A DNA stretch of 64,000 nt. It comes from Microbacterium sp. TNHR37B. GTDB lineage: Bacteria; Actinomycetota; Actinomycetes; Actinomycetales; Microbacteriaceae. The stretch covers positions 372,001-436,000 of the forward strand of contig NZ_LQGV01000003.1 of the NCBI RefSeq assembly GCF_001620065.1. Direction: 5' to 3'. Of the stretch, positions 48,240 to 56,844 are shown one piece after another. A program made the position numbers and the translations under genes. Each line of letters starts with the position of its first letter. Positions within the stretch are counted from its first letter, which is position 1. The notes beneath the pieces were generated by a model that worked only from the letters and a program-made list of their open reading frames with translations, searched no databases and was not told the origin of the DNA.

Positions 48240-48904
48240 GTCCCGACCCGCTTCGGCCCCGAGGGCATCGTCACGTCGGGTGCCCGCAGGTACAGCGGGC
48301 TAGCATCGGCGAGCTCGCGGCCGGCGGCGACGGCGCGGGCCGCTGCGAGGGCGATCATGGCCGCCGAGACGGTCGCGACATCACGACGCTCGGCGCCCAG
48401 CTCTCGCAGCCGCTCATCGACCGCGTCCCGCGGGGCCAGCGCGGGCCCCGCGACGCACCGCGGCAGGCCGTCGTCATCCAGCCCGTCGTAGACGGAGTAG
48501 GCGAACTCCCTGCGGCGGGCGTCGGTGACCACCGCGAATCGCGGAACGCGCGCGAACGGGTCGGCCAGCAGCACTGACAGTGCCGCGGCGGCGTGGCTGG
48601 GCACGGCGACGACGGGAATGTCGCGCCCGAGGGCGAAAGCACGGGCCGCCGCGATGCCGACCCGGAGGCCTGTGAAGGGACCCGGCCCCATCCCGGCCGC
48701 GACGTGCGTCAGCTCGACCTCGGTCGCCGCCGACGTCGCACCGATGGGACCGAACGCGGCCTCGGTCAGCACCGCCTCCAAAAGGAGCCCGATGACTTCG
48801 GCGTGGCCCAGCGGATCGGGGCTCGACGCCTCGGCGCGGACGACGCCGTCACGTTCCACGACGGCGGCGGACGTGCCGAGCGAAGTGTCGATGCCGAGGA
48901 TCAC
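48236..48904 (-). CDS. tsaB: t6A dimerisation subunit TsaB
   Basis: 222 residues, ASKHA fold: 'ILGIDTSLGTSAAVVERDG' phosphate-1 motif, 'THVAAGMGPGPFTGLRVGIAAARAFA' the conserved TsaB motif. It forms a scaffold with TsaD and TsaE. GTG start lies 6 nt after TACCCT; a GGAGGG in between could serve as SD or be the leader edge. Confidence 0.95.
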   Translation of the reverse strand: MILGIDTSLGTSAAVVERDGVVRAEASSPDPLGHAEVIGLLLEAVLTEAAFGPIGATSAATEVELTHVAAGMGPGPFTGLRVGIAAARAFALGRDIPVVAVPSHAAAALSVLLADPFARVPRFAVVTDARRREFAYSVYDGLDDDGLPRCVAGPALAPRDAVDERLRELGAERRDVATVSAAMIALAAARAVAAGRELADASPLYLRAPDVTMPSGPKRVGT

Positions 48905-48910
48905 CCCTCC

Positions 48911-48916
48911 AGGGTA
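48911..48916 (-). promoter_or_regulatory. -10 box TACCCT before tsaB
   Basis: It ends 6 nt before the GTG at 48904, inside the 42-bp gap between tsaE and tsaB. Confidence 0.45.
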
Positions 48917-48946
48917 GCCGCGGTCGCACCGCCGACGTTCCCCGGG

Positions 48947-49453
48947 TCAGCCGTCTCGCCGCGTCACCGTCACCCGTCGCGGAGCATCGTCGTCCGGCAC
49001 GCTCTCGCTCGATCCGGCTGCCGTGCACACGGTGTCCTGCCCGACACCGGACCACTCGCGGTCGATCTCGACCTCCCACCACCGGTCGACCAGACCGTCG
49101 ACCATCCCCCGGCCCCATTCGACGATCGTCACCGATCGATCGAGGTCGAGGCCGAGGTCGTCGAACTCGGCGGGCGACCCCAACCGGTAGGCGTCGACGT
49201 GCACGAGCGCCGGCCCGTCGACGAGCGACGGGTGCGTGCGGGCGATGACGAAGGTGGGGCTCTGGATCGGCCCCCGAACCCCGAGCCCCGCCGCGATGCC
49301 GCGCGTGAGCGTCGTCTTCCCCGCCCCCAGCGGCCCCGTCAACACCAGCAGATCCCCCGCTTCGAGCGCGCAGCCGACGGCGCGACCGAACTCTTCCATC
49401 GCCTCCGGCGACGCGATCTCACGGACCCCTTCAAGCGCGGTCATCCCGCTCAT
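48947..49453 (-). CDS. tsaE: t6A ATPase subunit TsaE
   Basis: 168 residues. P-loop 'LTGPLGAGKTTLTRGIAAGLG', 'SPTFVIARTHPS', 'VHVDAYRLGSPAEFDDLGLD' and 'VTIVEWG' are the TsaE set. It drives the ATP-dependent cycle of the TsaBD complex. The start overlaps the alr stop by 4 nt. Confidence 0.96.
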   Translation of the reverse strand: MSGMTALEGVREIASPEAMEEFGRAVGCALEAGDLLVLTGPLGAGKTTLTRGIAAGLGVRGPIQSPTFVIARTHPSLVDGPALVHVDAYRLGSPAEFDDLGLDLDRSVTIVEWGRGMVDGLVDRWWEVEIDREWSGVGQDTVCTAAGSSESVPDDDAPRRVTVTRRDG

Positions 49454-50571
49454 CGCGACACCTCACGGCGAGGCACCCGCGGACCCACACGCGTCACGAT
49501 CTCGTAGTTGATGGTGCCGGCAGATGCCGCCCACCGTTCCACCGCGGGCTCTCCGAGCGTGGGGTCGCCGAAGAGCACGACGTCGTCGCCCACCGCGACC
49601 GGGTGATCACCGACATCCACGACGAACTGATCCATCGCGATCCGTCCGGCGACGGGGAACTCGGCGCCACCGATCCGCACCACGCCCCCTCCGGAGGCGT
49701 TGCGGGGGACTCCGTCGGCATAGCCGAGCGGAACGAGAGCGAGAGTGGTCTCGGTCGCCGTCCGGTACTGGTATCCGTACGAGACGCCCTGTCCGGCGGG
49801 AACACGGCGGACCGCAGCGACGGAACCGCGCAGGGTCATGGCGGGCCGGAGGCCGAGATCGGCCGACGTGCGGTGGTCGAACGGCGAGAGCCCATACATC
49901 GCGATCCCGATCCGGACGCTGTCGAAGCGCGTCGCGGGGAGGGCGATGGCCGCGTGCGACGCGGCGAGATGCCGGACGGAGGGCTGCAGGCCGGCGAGGG
50001 CGGCCGCCGCGAGCGCCTGCTCGAACCGCGCCGTGGCAGCGAGATCGTCGGCGTCGGACGTGTTCGACAGGTGGCTGAAGATCCCGACGACCTGGAGCCT
50101 GCCGATGCGCTCGAGGCGCGCCGCCTCGGCGAAGACGATCCGCTGGTCCTCCGGAGGGATCCCGTTGCGCCCGAGACCGGTCTCGACCTTCAGATGGACG
50201 ACGGTCGGGCGGTCCGGGCGCGAGGCCGCGGCGGCGGCCGCGAGTTGGTCGAACGAGGAGATCCCGATCTCGACCCCGGCCGCGGCAGCCTCGACGAAGG
50301 TCTCCCCCGGCGCGTGCAGCCACGCCAGCAGCGGTGCGACGATGCCGGCGCGACGCAGGGCGAGGGCCTCGGCGACGTCGGAGACAGCGACCCTGCTCGC
50401 TCCCCCGGCCAAGGCCGCTCGCGCCGAGCGGACCGCGCCGTGGCCGTAGCCGTCGGCCTTGACCACCGCGATGACCTCGGTGTCGGTCAATCGCCGGAGA
50501 TGGCGCACGTTGGCCGTGATGGCGGCGACGTCGATGACGGCCTCACGCAGACCCATCGTGTTCTCACTCAC
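49450..50571 (-). CDS. alr: alanine racemase
   Basis: 373 residues. PLP-binding Lys in 'VIAVVKADGYGHGAV' (about residue 39), catalytic Tyr in the 'GVSYGYQYRT' region with 'LVPLGYADGVPRNAS' after it, typical of Alr. It makes D-alanine for peptidoglycan. GTG start overlaps the acpS stop by 4 nt. Confidence 0.97.
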   Translation of the reverse strand: MSENTMGLREAVIDVAAITANVRHLRRLTDTEVIAVVKADGYGHGAVRSARAALAGGASRVAVSDVAEALALRRAGIVAPLLAWLHAPGETFVEAAAAGVEIGISSFDQLAAAAAASRPDRPTVVHLKVETGLGRNGIPPEDQRIVFAEAARLERIGRLQVVGIFSHLSNTSDADDLAATARFEQALAAAALAGLQPSVRHLAASHAAIALPATRFDSVRIGIAMYGLSPFDHRTSADLGLRPAMTLRGSVAAVRRVPAGQGVSYGYQYRTATETTLALVPLGYADGVPRNASGGGVVRIGGAEFPVAGRIAMDQFVVDVGDHPVAVGDDVVLFGDPTLGEPAVERWAASAGTINYEIVTRVGPRVPRREVSR

Positions 50572-50969
50572 CGCGCTGCTCCTCCCGCTCGACGATCCGC
50601 CTCGGCCGTCGCGGCCTCTTCCGCTTCCGCGACGACGTACGCCACCGCGATGCCCGCGTCGTGGGAGAGCGATAGATGCAACGCCGTGATCCCCCGTTCC
50701 TGCACCGTACGGGCGGTCTCCCCGCCCAACGTGAAGACCGGTCTGCCGGACGGTTCCGACCCGACCTCGATGTCGGTCCAGTGCACGCCGTCCGAGCCTC
50801 CGAGCGCCTTGATCAGCGCCTCCTTCGCCGCGTAGCGGGCGGCGAGCGAGGGGGGCCGCAATCGGCGCTCGCCCTCTGCGAAGAGACGCTCCATCAGGCG
50901 CGGAGTCCGCTGGATCGACCGCTCGAACCGGGGGATGTCGACGAGGTCGACGCCGACGCCGACGATCAT
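50568..50969 (-). CDS. acpS: holo-[acyl-carrier-protein] synthase
   Basis: 133 residues, single-domain AcpS: 'IVGVGVDLVDIPRFER' (Asp metal ligand) and 'RYAAKEALIKALG' (Glu, Lys). It transfers phosphopantetheine from CoA to ACP. A C-terminal Ala/Glu-rich tail of about 20 residues goes beyond the core. It lies 24 nt after glmS and upstream of alr. Confidence 0.95.
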   Translation of the reverse strand: MIVGVGVDLVDIPRFERSIQRTPRLMERLFAEGERRLRPPSLAARYAAKEALIKALGGSDGVHWTDIEVGSEPSGRPVFTLGGETARTVQERGITALHLSLSHDAGIAVAYVVAEAEEAATAEADRRAGGAAR

Positions 50970-50993
50970 CCGATCACGATCCTCATCGATGCC

Positions 50994-52844
50994 CTATTCG
51001 ACCGTGACCGACTTCGCGAGGTTCCGCGGCTGGTCGACATCCAGCCCCTTCGCCGTCGCCAGCCCCATCGCGAAGATGTGGAGCGGCACCACCGCGAGCA
51101 ACGGCTCGAAGAGAGCACCGGCCAGCGGGATGCGCAGCACCTCGTCGGCGAACGGCAGGACGGCCGCGTCGCCCTCCTCGGCGACCGCGATCACCCGGGC
51201 GCCGCGAGCACGGATCTCCTGGATGTTCGAGACCACCTTCTTGTGGAGCTCACCCGACTCCCGCGGCGACGGGACGATCACGAACACCGGCTGACCCGGC
51301 TCGATGAGGGCGATGGGCCCGTGCTTGAGCTCGCCGGCGGCGAAGCCTTCGGCGTGGATGTAGGAGATCTCCTTGAGCTTCAGGGCTCCCTCGAGGGCGA
51401 TCGGGTAGCCGACGTGGCGCCCGAGGAAGAGCACCGACTGCGTGTCCGCCATCCAGTGGGAGAACTGCTCGATGTGGGACTGCTCCTTCTCCAGAACCCA
51501 CGCGATCTTGTCCGGCACCGCCTCGAGCTCAGCGACGTTCCGCGCCGACTCGGCGAGAGTGAGCGCTCCACGGACCCGTCCCATGTGCAGGCCCAGGAGG
51601 TAGAGCGCCGTGATCTGGGCGACGAACGCCTTGGTGGAGGCGACGGCGACTTCGGGCCCCGCGTGCGTGTACACGATCGCGTCCGACTCGCGCGGGATCG
51701 TGGCGCCCTGGGTGTTGCAGATCGAGAGCGTCCGCGCACCCTGCTCGCGGGCGTACTTCACCGCCATCAGGGTGTCCATCGTCTCGCCCGACTGCGAGAT
51801 GGAGACGACGAGCGTGTCCGGCCCGATCACCGGGTCGCGGTAGCGGAACTCATGGGCCAGCTCGACGTCCACGGGAACCCGCGTCCACTGCTCGAGTGCG
51901 TACTTTCCGACGAGCCCGGCATAGGCGGCGGTCCCGCAGGCGACCACGATCACCCGCGAGATGCCGGCGAAGAGCTCGTCGAGTCCTTCGAGTTCGGGGA
52001 TCACGACCTCGCCGTCGCGGAGACGTCCGCGCAGGGTGTTGGCCACGGCGTCGGGCTCCTCGGACACTTCCTTCGCCATGAACGACGACCATCCGCCCTT
52101 CTCCGCGGCGGAGGCGTCCCACACCACCTCGAAGGGCTCCGCGGCGACGGGAGACCCCTCGAAGTCGGTCACCGTCACCCCCTCCGGCGTGATCGCGACG
52201 ATCTCGTCCTGACCGATGGCGAGCGCATTGCGCGTGTACTCCACGAAAGCCGCGACATCCGAGCCGAGGAAGTTCTCGCCCTCTCCGAGTCCGATCACCA
52301 GCGGCGAGTTGCGGCGGGCTCCGACGACGAGACCGGGCTCGTCGCGGTGCATGGCGAGGAGGGTGAACGCCCCCTCCAGGCGCGACACCACGGCGCGGAA
52401 AGCGGCTTCGAGGTCACCCGTGCGGCGATACTCGCGTCCGAGGAGCACAGCGGCCACCTCGGTGTCGGTCTCGCTGCGGAAGCTGTAGCCCTCCTCGAGG
52501 AGCTCCCGCTTGAGGTCGGCGAAGTTCTCGATGATGCCGTTGTGGATGACGGCCAGTCTGTCGTCATCGGCGAGATGCGGATGCGCGTTGGCGTCGGTGG
52601 GACCGCCGTGGGTCGCCCAGCGGGTGTGACCGATCCCGGTCGTGCCGTCGGCGAGCGGATGGTGCGACAGATCGTCGCGGAGCACCTGCAGCTTTCCTGC
52701 GCGCTTGCGCAGCCCCAGCTCGCCGTCACCATCGATCACCGCGATACCCGCGGAGTCGTATCCGCGGTACTCGAGGCGAGCCAGCCCTCCCAAGAGGATG
52801 TCCTGGCTCGGCCGGGGGCCGACGTATCCGACGATTCCACACAT
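50994..52844 (-). CDS. glmS: glutamine-fructose-6-phosphate aminotransferase (isomerising)
   Basis: 616 residues. N-terminal nucleophile Cys2 in 'MCGIVGYVG', glutaminase residues 'THGGPTDANAHPH', then two SIS domains ('ACGTAAYAGLVGKYALEQW', 'SISQSGETMDTL') and the C-terminus 'DQPRNLAKSVTVE', the standard GlmS ending. It makes glucosamine-6-phosphate. ATG 52844 is 7 nt after TACGAT, so no long leader and hence no glmS ribozyme. Confidence 0.98.
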   Translation of the reverse strand: MCGIVGYVGPRPSQDILLGGLARLEYRGYDSAGIAVIDGDGELGLRKRAGKLQVLRDDLSHHPLADGTTGIGHTRWATHGGPTDANAHPHLADDDRLAVIHNGIIENFADLKRELLEEGYSFRSETDTEVAAVLLGREYRRTGDLEAAFRAVVSRLEGAFTLLAMHRDEPGLVVGARRNSPLVIGLGEGENFLGSDVAAFVEYTRNALAIGQDEIVAITPEGVTVTDFEGSPVAAEPFEVVWDASAAEKGGWSSFMAKEVSEEPDAVANTLRGRLRDGEVVIPELEGLDELFAGISRVIVVACGTAAYAGLVGKYALEQWTRVPVDVELAHEFRYRDPVIGPDTLVVSISQSGETMDTLMAVKYAREQGARTLSICNTQGATIPRESDAIVYTHAGPEVAVASTKAFVAQITALYLLGLHMGRVRGALTLAESARNVAELEAVPDKIAWVLEKEQSHIEQFSHWMADTQSVLFLGRHVGYPIALEGALKLKEISYIHAEGFAAGELKHGPIALIEPGQPVFVIVPSPRESGELHKKVVSNIQEIRARGARVIAVAEEGDAAVLPFADEVLRIPLAGALFEPLLAVVPLHIFAMGLATAKGLDVDQPRNLAKSVTVE

Positions 52845-52851
52845 GCGCTCA

Positions 52852-52857
52852 ATCGTA
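52852..52857 (-). promoter_or_regulatory. -10 box TACGAT, leaderless start of glmS
   Basis: It ends 7 nt before the ATG at 52844. Confidence 0.5.
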
Positions 52858-52915
52858 CGCGGGTGGCCGGTCGCCCCCGCGCCGGTGCGCCGGGAATCTG
52901 GCGGGAGCCGCGGGC

Positions 52916-53860
52916 TCAGAGCTTGCGCAAGAGCACCGATTCCACGACGTGGTCCTCGCCCTTGTTGAGGACGAGCTGCGCGCGGTGCTTCGTCGGCTCG
53001 ACGTTCTCCCGGAGGTTCGGAAGGTTGATGTCCCGCCAGAAGCCGAGGGCCTGCGTCACCGCCTCCTCGTCGGAGATGTCGGCGAACACCCGGAAGAACG
53101 AGTTCGGGTTGGTGAACGCGCTCTGACGCAGAGCGAGGAAGCGGTCGACGAACCAGGTCTCGATGTGTGCCACGTCGGCATCGACATAGATCGAGAAGTC
53201 GAACAGGTCGCTCACCGCGATGTCATGGGGAGCCGGCGGCGGCGCCAGCACGTTGAGCCCCTCGACGATCACGACGTCGGGGCGGCGCACCGTCACGTAC
53301 GCGTCGGGGATGATGTCGTAGCGCATGTGCGAGTAGAACGGGGCACGGACCTCGGGCGCTCCGGACTTCACCTCCGAGAGGAACTGCACCATCGCGCGAC
53401 GGTCATACGACTCGGGGAATCCCTTGCGCGACATCAGGCCGCGACGCTCCAGCTCCGCGTTGGGGTAGAGGAAGCCGTCTGTCGTCACGAGCTCCACCCG
53501 CGGGGTCCCCGGCCAGCGACTCATGAGTTCGCGGAGGAGGCGGGCGATCGTGGACTTGCCGACCGCGACCGAGCCGGCGACCGCCACCACGAACGGCGTC
53601 GTGGAATCCGGCTCGCGCAGGAAGGCCGCCGTCTCGGCACCCAGGCGCTTCGTGTTCTCCGCATAGGCGCTCAGCAGGCGGCTGAGGGGCAGATAGACCT
53701 CGCGGACCTCGGTGATGTCGAGACGATCGCCGATGCCGCGCAGCTGCACCACCTCTGCCTCGGTGAGGGGGGTGGCCAGTCCGGGCGCCAGTCGCGCCCA
53801 GTCCGCGCGTTCGATGCGGCGGTAGAGGGCATCGCTCATGCGGGCGTCGTCGGAGGTCAT
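52916..53860 (-). CDS. coaA: type I pantothenate kinase
   Basis: 314 residues. P-loop 'VAGSVAVGKSTIARLLRELM' near residue 100, 'VELVTTDGFLYPN', 'GLMSRKGFPESYDRRA' and 'IVEGLNVL', all CoaA signatures. First step of CoA synthesis. Start ATG 53860 is selected by the TAGAGT -10 box ending 7 nt upstream; GTG 53869 would overlap that box. Confidence 0.96.
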   Translation of the reverse strand: MTSDDARMSDALYRRIERADWARLAPGLATPLTEAEVVQLRGIGDRLDITEVREVYLPLSRLLSAYAENTKRLGAETAAFLREPDSTTPFVVAVAGSVAVGKSTIARLLRELMSRWPGTPRVELVTTDGFLYPNAELERRGLMSRKGFPESYDRRAMVQFLSEVKSGAPEVRAPFYSHMRYDIIPDAYVTVRRPDVVIVEGLNVLAPPPAPHDIAVSDLFDFSIYVDADVAHIETWFVDRFLALRQSAFTNPNSFFRVFADISDEEAVTQALGFWRDINLPNLRENVEPTKHRAQLVLNKGEDHVVESVLLRKL

Positions 53861-53867
53861 CGCGCCC

Positions 53868-53873
53868 ACTCTA
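53868..53873 (-). promoter_or_regulatory. -10 box TAGAGT, leaderless start of coaA
   Basis: It ends 7 nt before ATG 53860 and rules out the upstream GTG. Confidence 0.5.
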
Positions 53874-53931
53874 GTCCCGCCCGCTCGCCCCGCCGCGTCG
53901 CCTCCCGCCGTCGTGATGGGGGGCGCGCCAC

Positions 53932-53937
53932 TACGCT
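53932..53937 (+). promoter_or_regulatory. -10 box TACGCT, leaderless start
   Basis: It ends 6 nt before ATG 53944. Together with the coaA box it makes a back-to-back leaderless promoter pair in 83 bp. Confidence 0.5.
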
Positions 53938-53943
53938 CTTCTC

Positions 53944-54885
53944 ATGCGCCTCGGAGTCCTCGACATCGGCTCGAACACCGTGCACCTCCTCGTGGCCGAC
54001 GTCCGCCCCGGAGGCAGACCCCTCGCCACGAGCAGCACCCGCACGGTCCTCCGGCTCATGCGGTATCTGACGCCCGACGGGTCGATCAGCGAAGAGGGGA
54101 TCGTGGCCCTGGAAGAGGCGGTGCGTGCCGCTCGCGCGGTCGCGCAGGCCGAGAACGTACGGGAGCTTCTCGCCACCGCCACCAGCGCCGTGCGGGAGGC
54201 CACCAACGGGGCCGCCGTGATCGCGCGGGTCGAACGTGCCCTCGGCCAGGAGCTGCAGGTGCTGGGCGGGGAGTCCGAGGCCCGGTTCACCTTCCTCGCG
54301 GTGCGGCGGTGGTTCGGCTGGGCGGCGGGGCAGATTCTTCTCTTCGACATCGGCGGCGGTTCGCTGGAGCTGGCCACGGGGTCGGATGAGCTGCCCGAGG
54401 TCGCGGCATCGGTTCCCCTCGGCGCCGGCCGGATGACGGTCGAGTTCATGCCGGAGGACCCGCCGGGCGAGGACGCCGTGGAGGCGCTCCGCGCGCACGC
54501 CCGGGCGACCCTCGAACCGGTCGCCGCGGTGATGGGCGACCAGGCGTCCCCCGATCATGTGGTGGGGTCCTCCAAAGCGATCCGTTCCCTCGCGAAGCTG
54601 GCGGGCTATCCGGCGCCCGGCTGGAGCGGCACCGAACGGATGCTTCTGCCGCGCGCGGCCCTCGGCTCGTGGATTCCGCGACTGGCGCGGCTTCCCGCCT
54701 CGGCGCGGCAAGAGCTTCCCGGGATCACGGCCGACCGCACATTCCAGATCGTCGCGGGCGCGGTCGTGCTCCACACCGCGATGACGGTGCTCGACGTCGA
54801 CGAGCTGGAAGTGTCGCCCTGGGCGCTCCGGGAGGGTGTGCTGCTGCGATACATCGAGTCGCTGTCGTGGACCGAACCGGAGTGA
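53944..54885 (+). CDS. Ppx/GppA family phosphatase
   Basis: 313 residues. 'LGVLDIGSNTVHLLVADV' and 'LLFDIGGGSLELATG' are the two ASKHA phosphate motifs; 'ATSAVREATNG' fits exopolyphosphatase/pppGppase. This is the short two-domain form (about 310 residues) common in actinobacteria, lacking the HD-like C-terminal half. It hydrolyses polyphosphate or pppGpp; which one is not decided by sequence. Confidence 0.9.
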   Translation: MRLGVLDIGSNTVHLLVADVRPGGRPLATSSTRTVLRLMRYLTPDGSISEEGIVALEEAVRAARAVAQAENVRELLATATSAVREATNGAAVIARVERALGQELQVLGGESEARFTFLAVRRWFGWAAGQILLFDIGGGSLELATGSDELPEVAASVPLGAGRMTVEFMPEDPPGEDAVEALRAHARATLEPVAAVMGDQASPDHVVGSSKAIRSLAKLAGYPAPGWSGTERMLLPRAALGSWIPRLARLPASARQELPGITADRTFQIVAGAVVLHTAMTVLDVDELEVSPWALREGVLLRYIESLSWTEPE

Positions 54886-54927
54886 CACCCGCGCCGGGAC
54901 ACCCGACCGAGCCTTTCGCCGCGTCGG

Positions 54928-56724
54928 TCACCGAGTCGGGCGCGGCGGAAGGCGGACCGGCTCGGTAGGGGCGTCCCATCGTCGGGAGGGAGCGCGGGTG
55001 GGCGCCGGTGTCGTCACCGTGGGCACTGCCACCTCCAGCACGACATCGCGCCCGACCTGGGTCAACCGGGCGCGGTCGTCGAAGGCGGACAGCCCCAGCC
55101 CGCGCACCCTCTGAGCGCGGAGGGTTCCGGGCGAGACGATGGCGACCGACACCGCCGAACCGTCGGGGGCGCTCGTCACCCGCACGCGTGCCGTGCGCGC
55201 CGACGAGTGCTTCACGGCGTTCACGAAGCCCTCGCTGATGATGTTTCCCACGGCCGCGGCCACCGCCGGTGCCTGCAGCGCGGCGACCGCGAGCGGATCG
55301 ATCTCGGCGCGCACATCGAGGACTTCGGACCACGTGGCCAGGAGACCGTCGATATCGTCGCCACCCAGAGGGGCGGCGCTCGCGCCGGCAAGGATCTCGT
55401 CGAACGCGAAATCGGTGTCCCGCCGGAACCTGTCGCGCTCCTGCGGCGTCGGCTGCCGCTCGTCGGCGCGCGCAGCGAAGATCACGCACGTGCTCTGCAC
55501 CCGGTCGTGGAGGAGGTCCACGCCCCGCCAGAGGGGGTCTCGTGCCCGCGCGGTCTGCGACGTGACCAGCGACGAGGTCGCCGTGAGGAGCTGAGACAGG
55601 CTCTGCCGGTCGCTTTCGGCGCGGTTCATCGCGCCGACACCGATCGCGCAGATCAGCGCGAGACCGGGAATCGAAAGGAGGGGGACGAGGAGCACCATCG
55701 CCGCGATGGAGGTGAGGGCGGCGCCCCCGGCGCTCATGCCTGCACCCGCCGCCGTCCAGACGATCAGGAACACCGCCCCCGCCACGGGAGGCGTCGCGCG
55801 CGCCTCGGCCCACCGGGCGATGAGATCCGCGATCACGCCGAACGCGATCAAGAGACTCGCCGACGCCAACAGCAGCGGCCAGCCGCCGACCATCACCGTA
55901 TAGGGAGCGCTGGCGAGGAAGTAGACCACGAGGACGAGCGCAGCGGGCGGCCGCCCGAGCTGAGCCAAGAAGGAGCCGGCACGCGGGCGGGGTCGTTCGC
56001 CGGCGGAGACCGCGTAGCCCGGCCGGTGATCGATCGGGGTCTGCAGGCGCTCGTCGAGACGATGACTGGTCGCGCGTACGTCATCGGCGAAGGCCCGCAC
56101 GGCGTCGAAGTCGACGGCACGCTCCAGCATCTCGTCACGCTGCCGCCGCAGCCGACGGATCTCCTCGGTGAGCAGACGTGCGTTCTCGTCTCCGTAATCG
56201 GCGATCCGGCGCTGAAGGTCCTCGAACACCGACAGCGCCGCACTCAGCCGGGTACTCGAGCGTCGCGACTCCTCGTAGACGTTCGCGGCCGCCGCGACCA
56301 GCGGGAGAAGGGTGAACCAGATCAGCGCGTTCGTGGCGATCCGCTGAGCCCAATGTGCTTCGCTGACGAGTCCGAAGAGCATGCCCCCGGTCACGTCGTT
56401 GAGGAACGGGCGGAGGAGGGACACCGTCACGAGGACGGCGACCACCAGTGCGCCCCGGGCCGCGGGTCGCTGCAGGCGACGCTCGAGCACCGCGACGGGA
56501 AGGAGCACGAGAACGATGACGACCCAGGTCAGAAGAGAGCTGAACATCGCCGCAGTGGTCTCGGTGGGGCTGAGCGGCCCCGCGATCGGACTGAGGAGGA
56601 ACACCGCGGCGAGGCCGGAAGCCACAAGTGTCCACCACGTGAAGAACCGGCCGCCCGACACCGCCGACCACCAGTCGTCGAATGGCGCCACCCGTCCCCG
56701 TCGGCGCGGAACGCGCTGCGTCAT
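54928..56724 (-). CDS. orphan membrane sensor with HATPase-like C-terminal domain
   Basis: 598 residues. Two membrane blocks, about helices 30-140 and 255-370, are separated by a charged coiled stretch ('IADYGDENARLLTEEIRRLRRQRDEMLERAVDF'). After the second block, 'LWRGVDLLHDRVQST' near residue 400 resembles the HisKA_3 phosphoacceptor (LHDxVQ). The C-terminal domain has an N-box-like 'IISEGFVNAVKHSSA' (about 497-510) and 'RGLGLSAFDDRARL' (G-box-like, about 545). This fits a NarL/LiaS-type histidine kinase with a degenerate ATP lid. No response regulator is adjacent. The C-terminus ends in a Pro/Arg-rich tail. Confidence 0.65.
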   Translation of the reverse strand: MTQRVPRRRGRVAPFDDWWSAVSGGRFFTWWTLVASGLAAVFLLSPIAGPLSPTETTAAMFSSLLTWVVIVLVLLPVAVLERRLQRPAARGALVVAVLVTVSLLRPFLNDVTGGMLFGLVSEAHWAQRIATNALIWFTLLPLVAAAANVYEESRRSSTRLSAALSVFEDLQRRIADYGDENARLLTEEIRRLRRQRDEMLERAVDFDAVRAFADDVRATSHRLDERLQTPIDHRPGYAVSAGERPRPRAGSFLAQLGRPPAALVLVVYFLASAPYTVMVGGWPLLLASASLLIAFGVIADLIARWAEARATPPVAGAVFLIVWTAAGAGMSAGGAALTSIAAMVLLVPLLSIPGLALICAIGVGAMNRAESDRQSLSQLLTATSSLVTSQTARARDPLWRGVDLLHDRVQSTCVIFAARADERQPTPQERDRFRRDTDFAFDEILAGASAAPLGGDDIDGLLATWSEVLDVRAEIDPLAVAALQAPAVAAAVGNIISEGFVNAVKHSSARTARVRVTSAPDGSAVSVAIVSPGTLRAQRVRGLGLSAFDDRARLTQVGRDVVLEVAVPTVTTPAPTRAPSRRWDAPTEPVRLPPRPTR

Positions 56725-56844
56725 CGGCTGACCTCGACCCGTTTCGGTGAGCCCACGCGGGCTCTTGACGCCATGGTACGACCAGAAGACAGCCCTCAGA
56801 GCCCCGGCGTGCCGGGAGAGATGCCCCGCCGGCCGCGAACGACC

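Noticed and set aside
52845..52915. glmS ribozyme
   Set aside because: The TACGAT box is only 7 nt from the ATG, leaving no leader to hold a ribozyme, and the 71-bp gap has no matching fold.
50676..53126. 816-codon open frame on the plus strand
   Set aside because: Antisense to acpS and glmS, both unmistakable; composition is that of a GC shadow.
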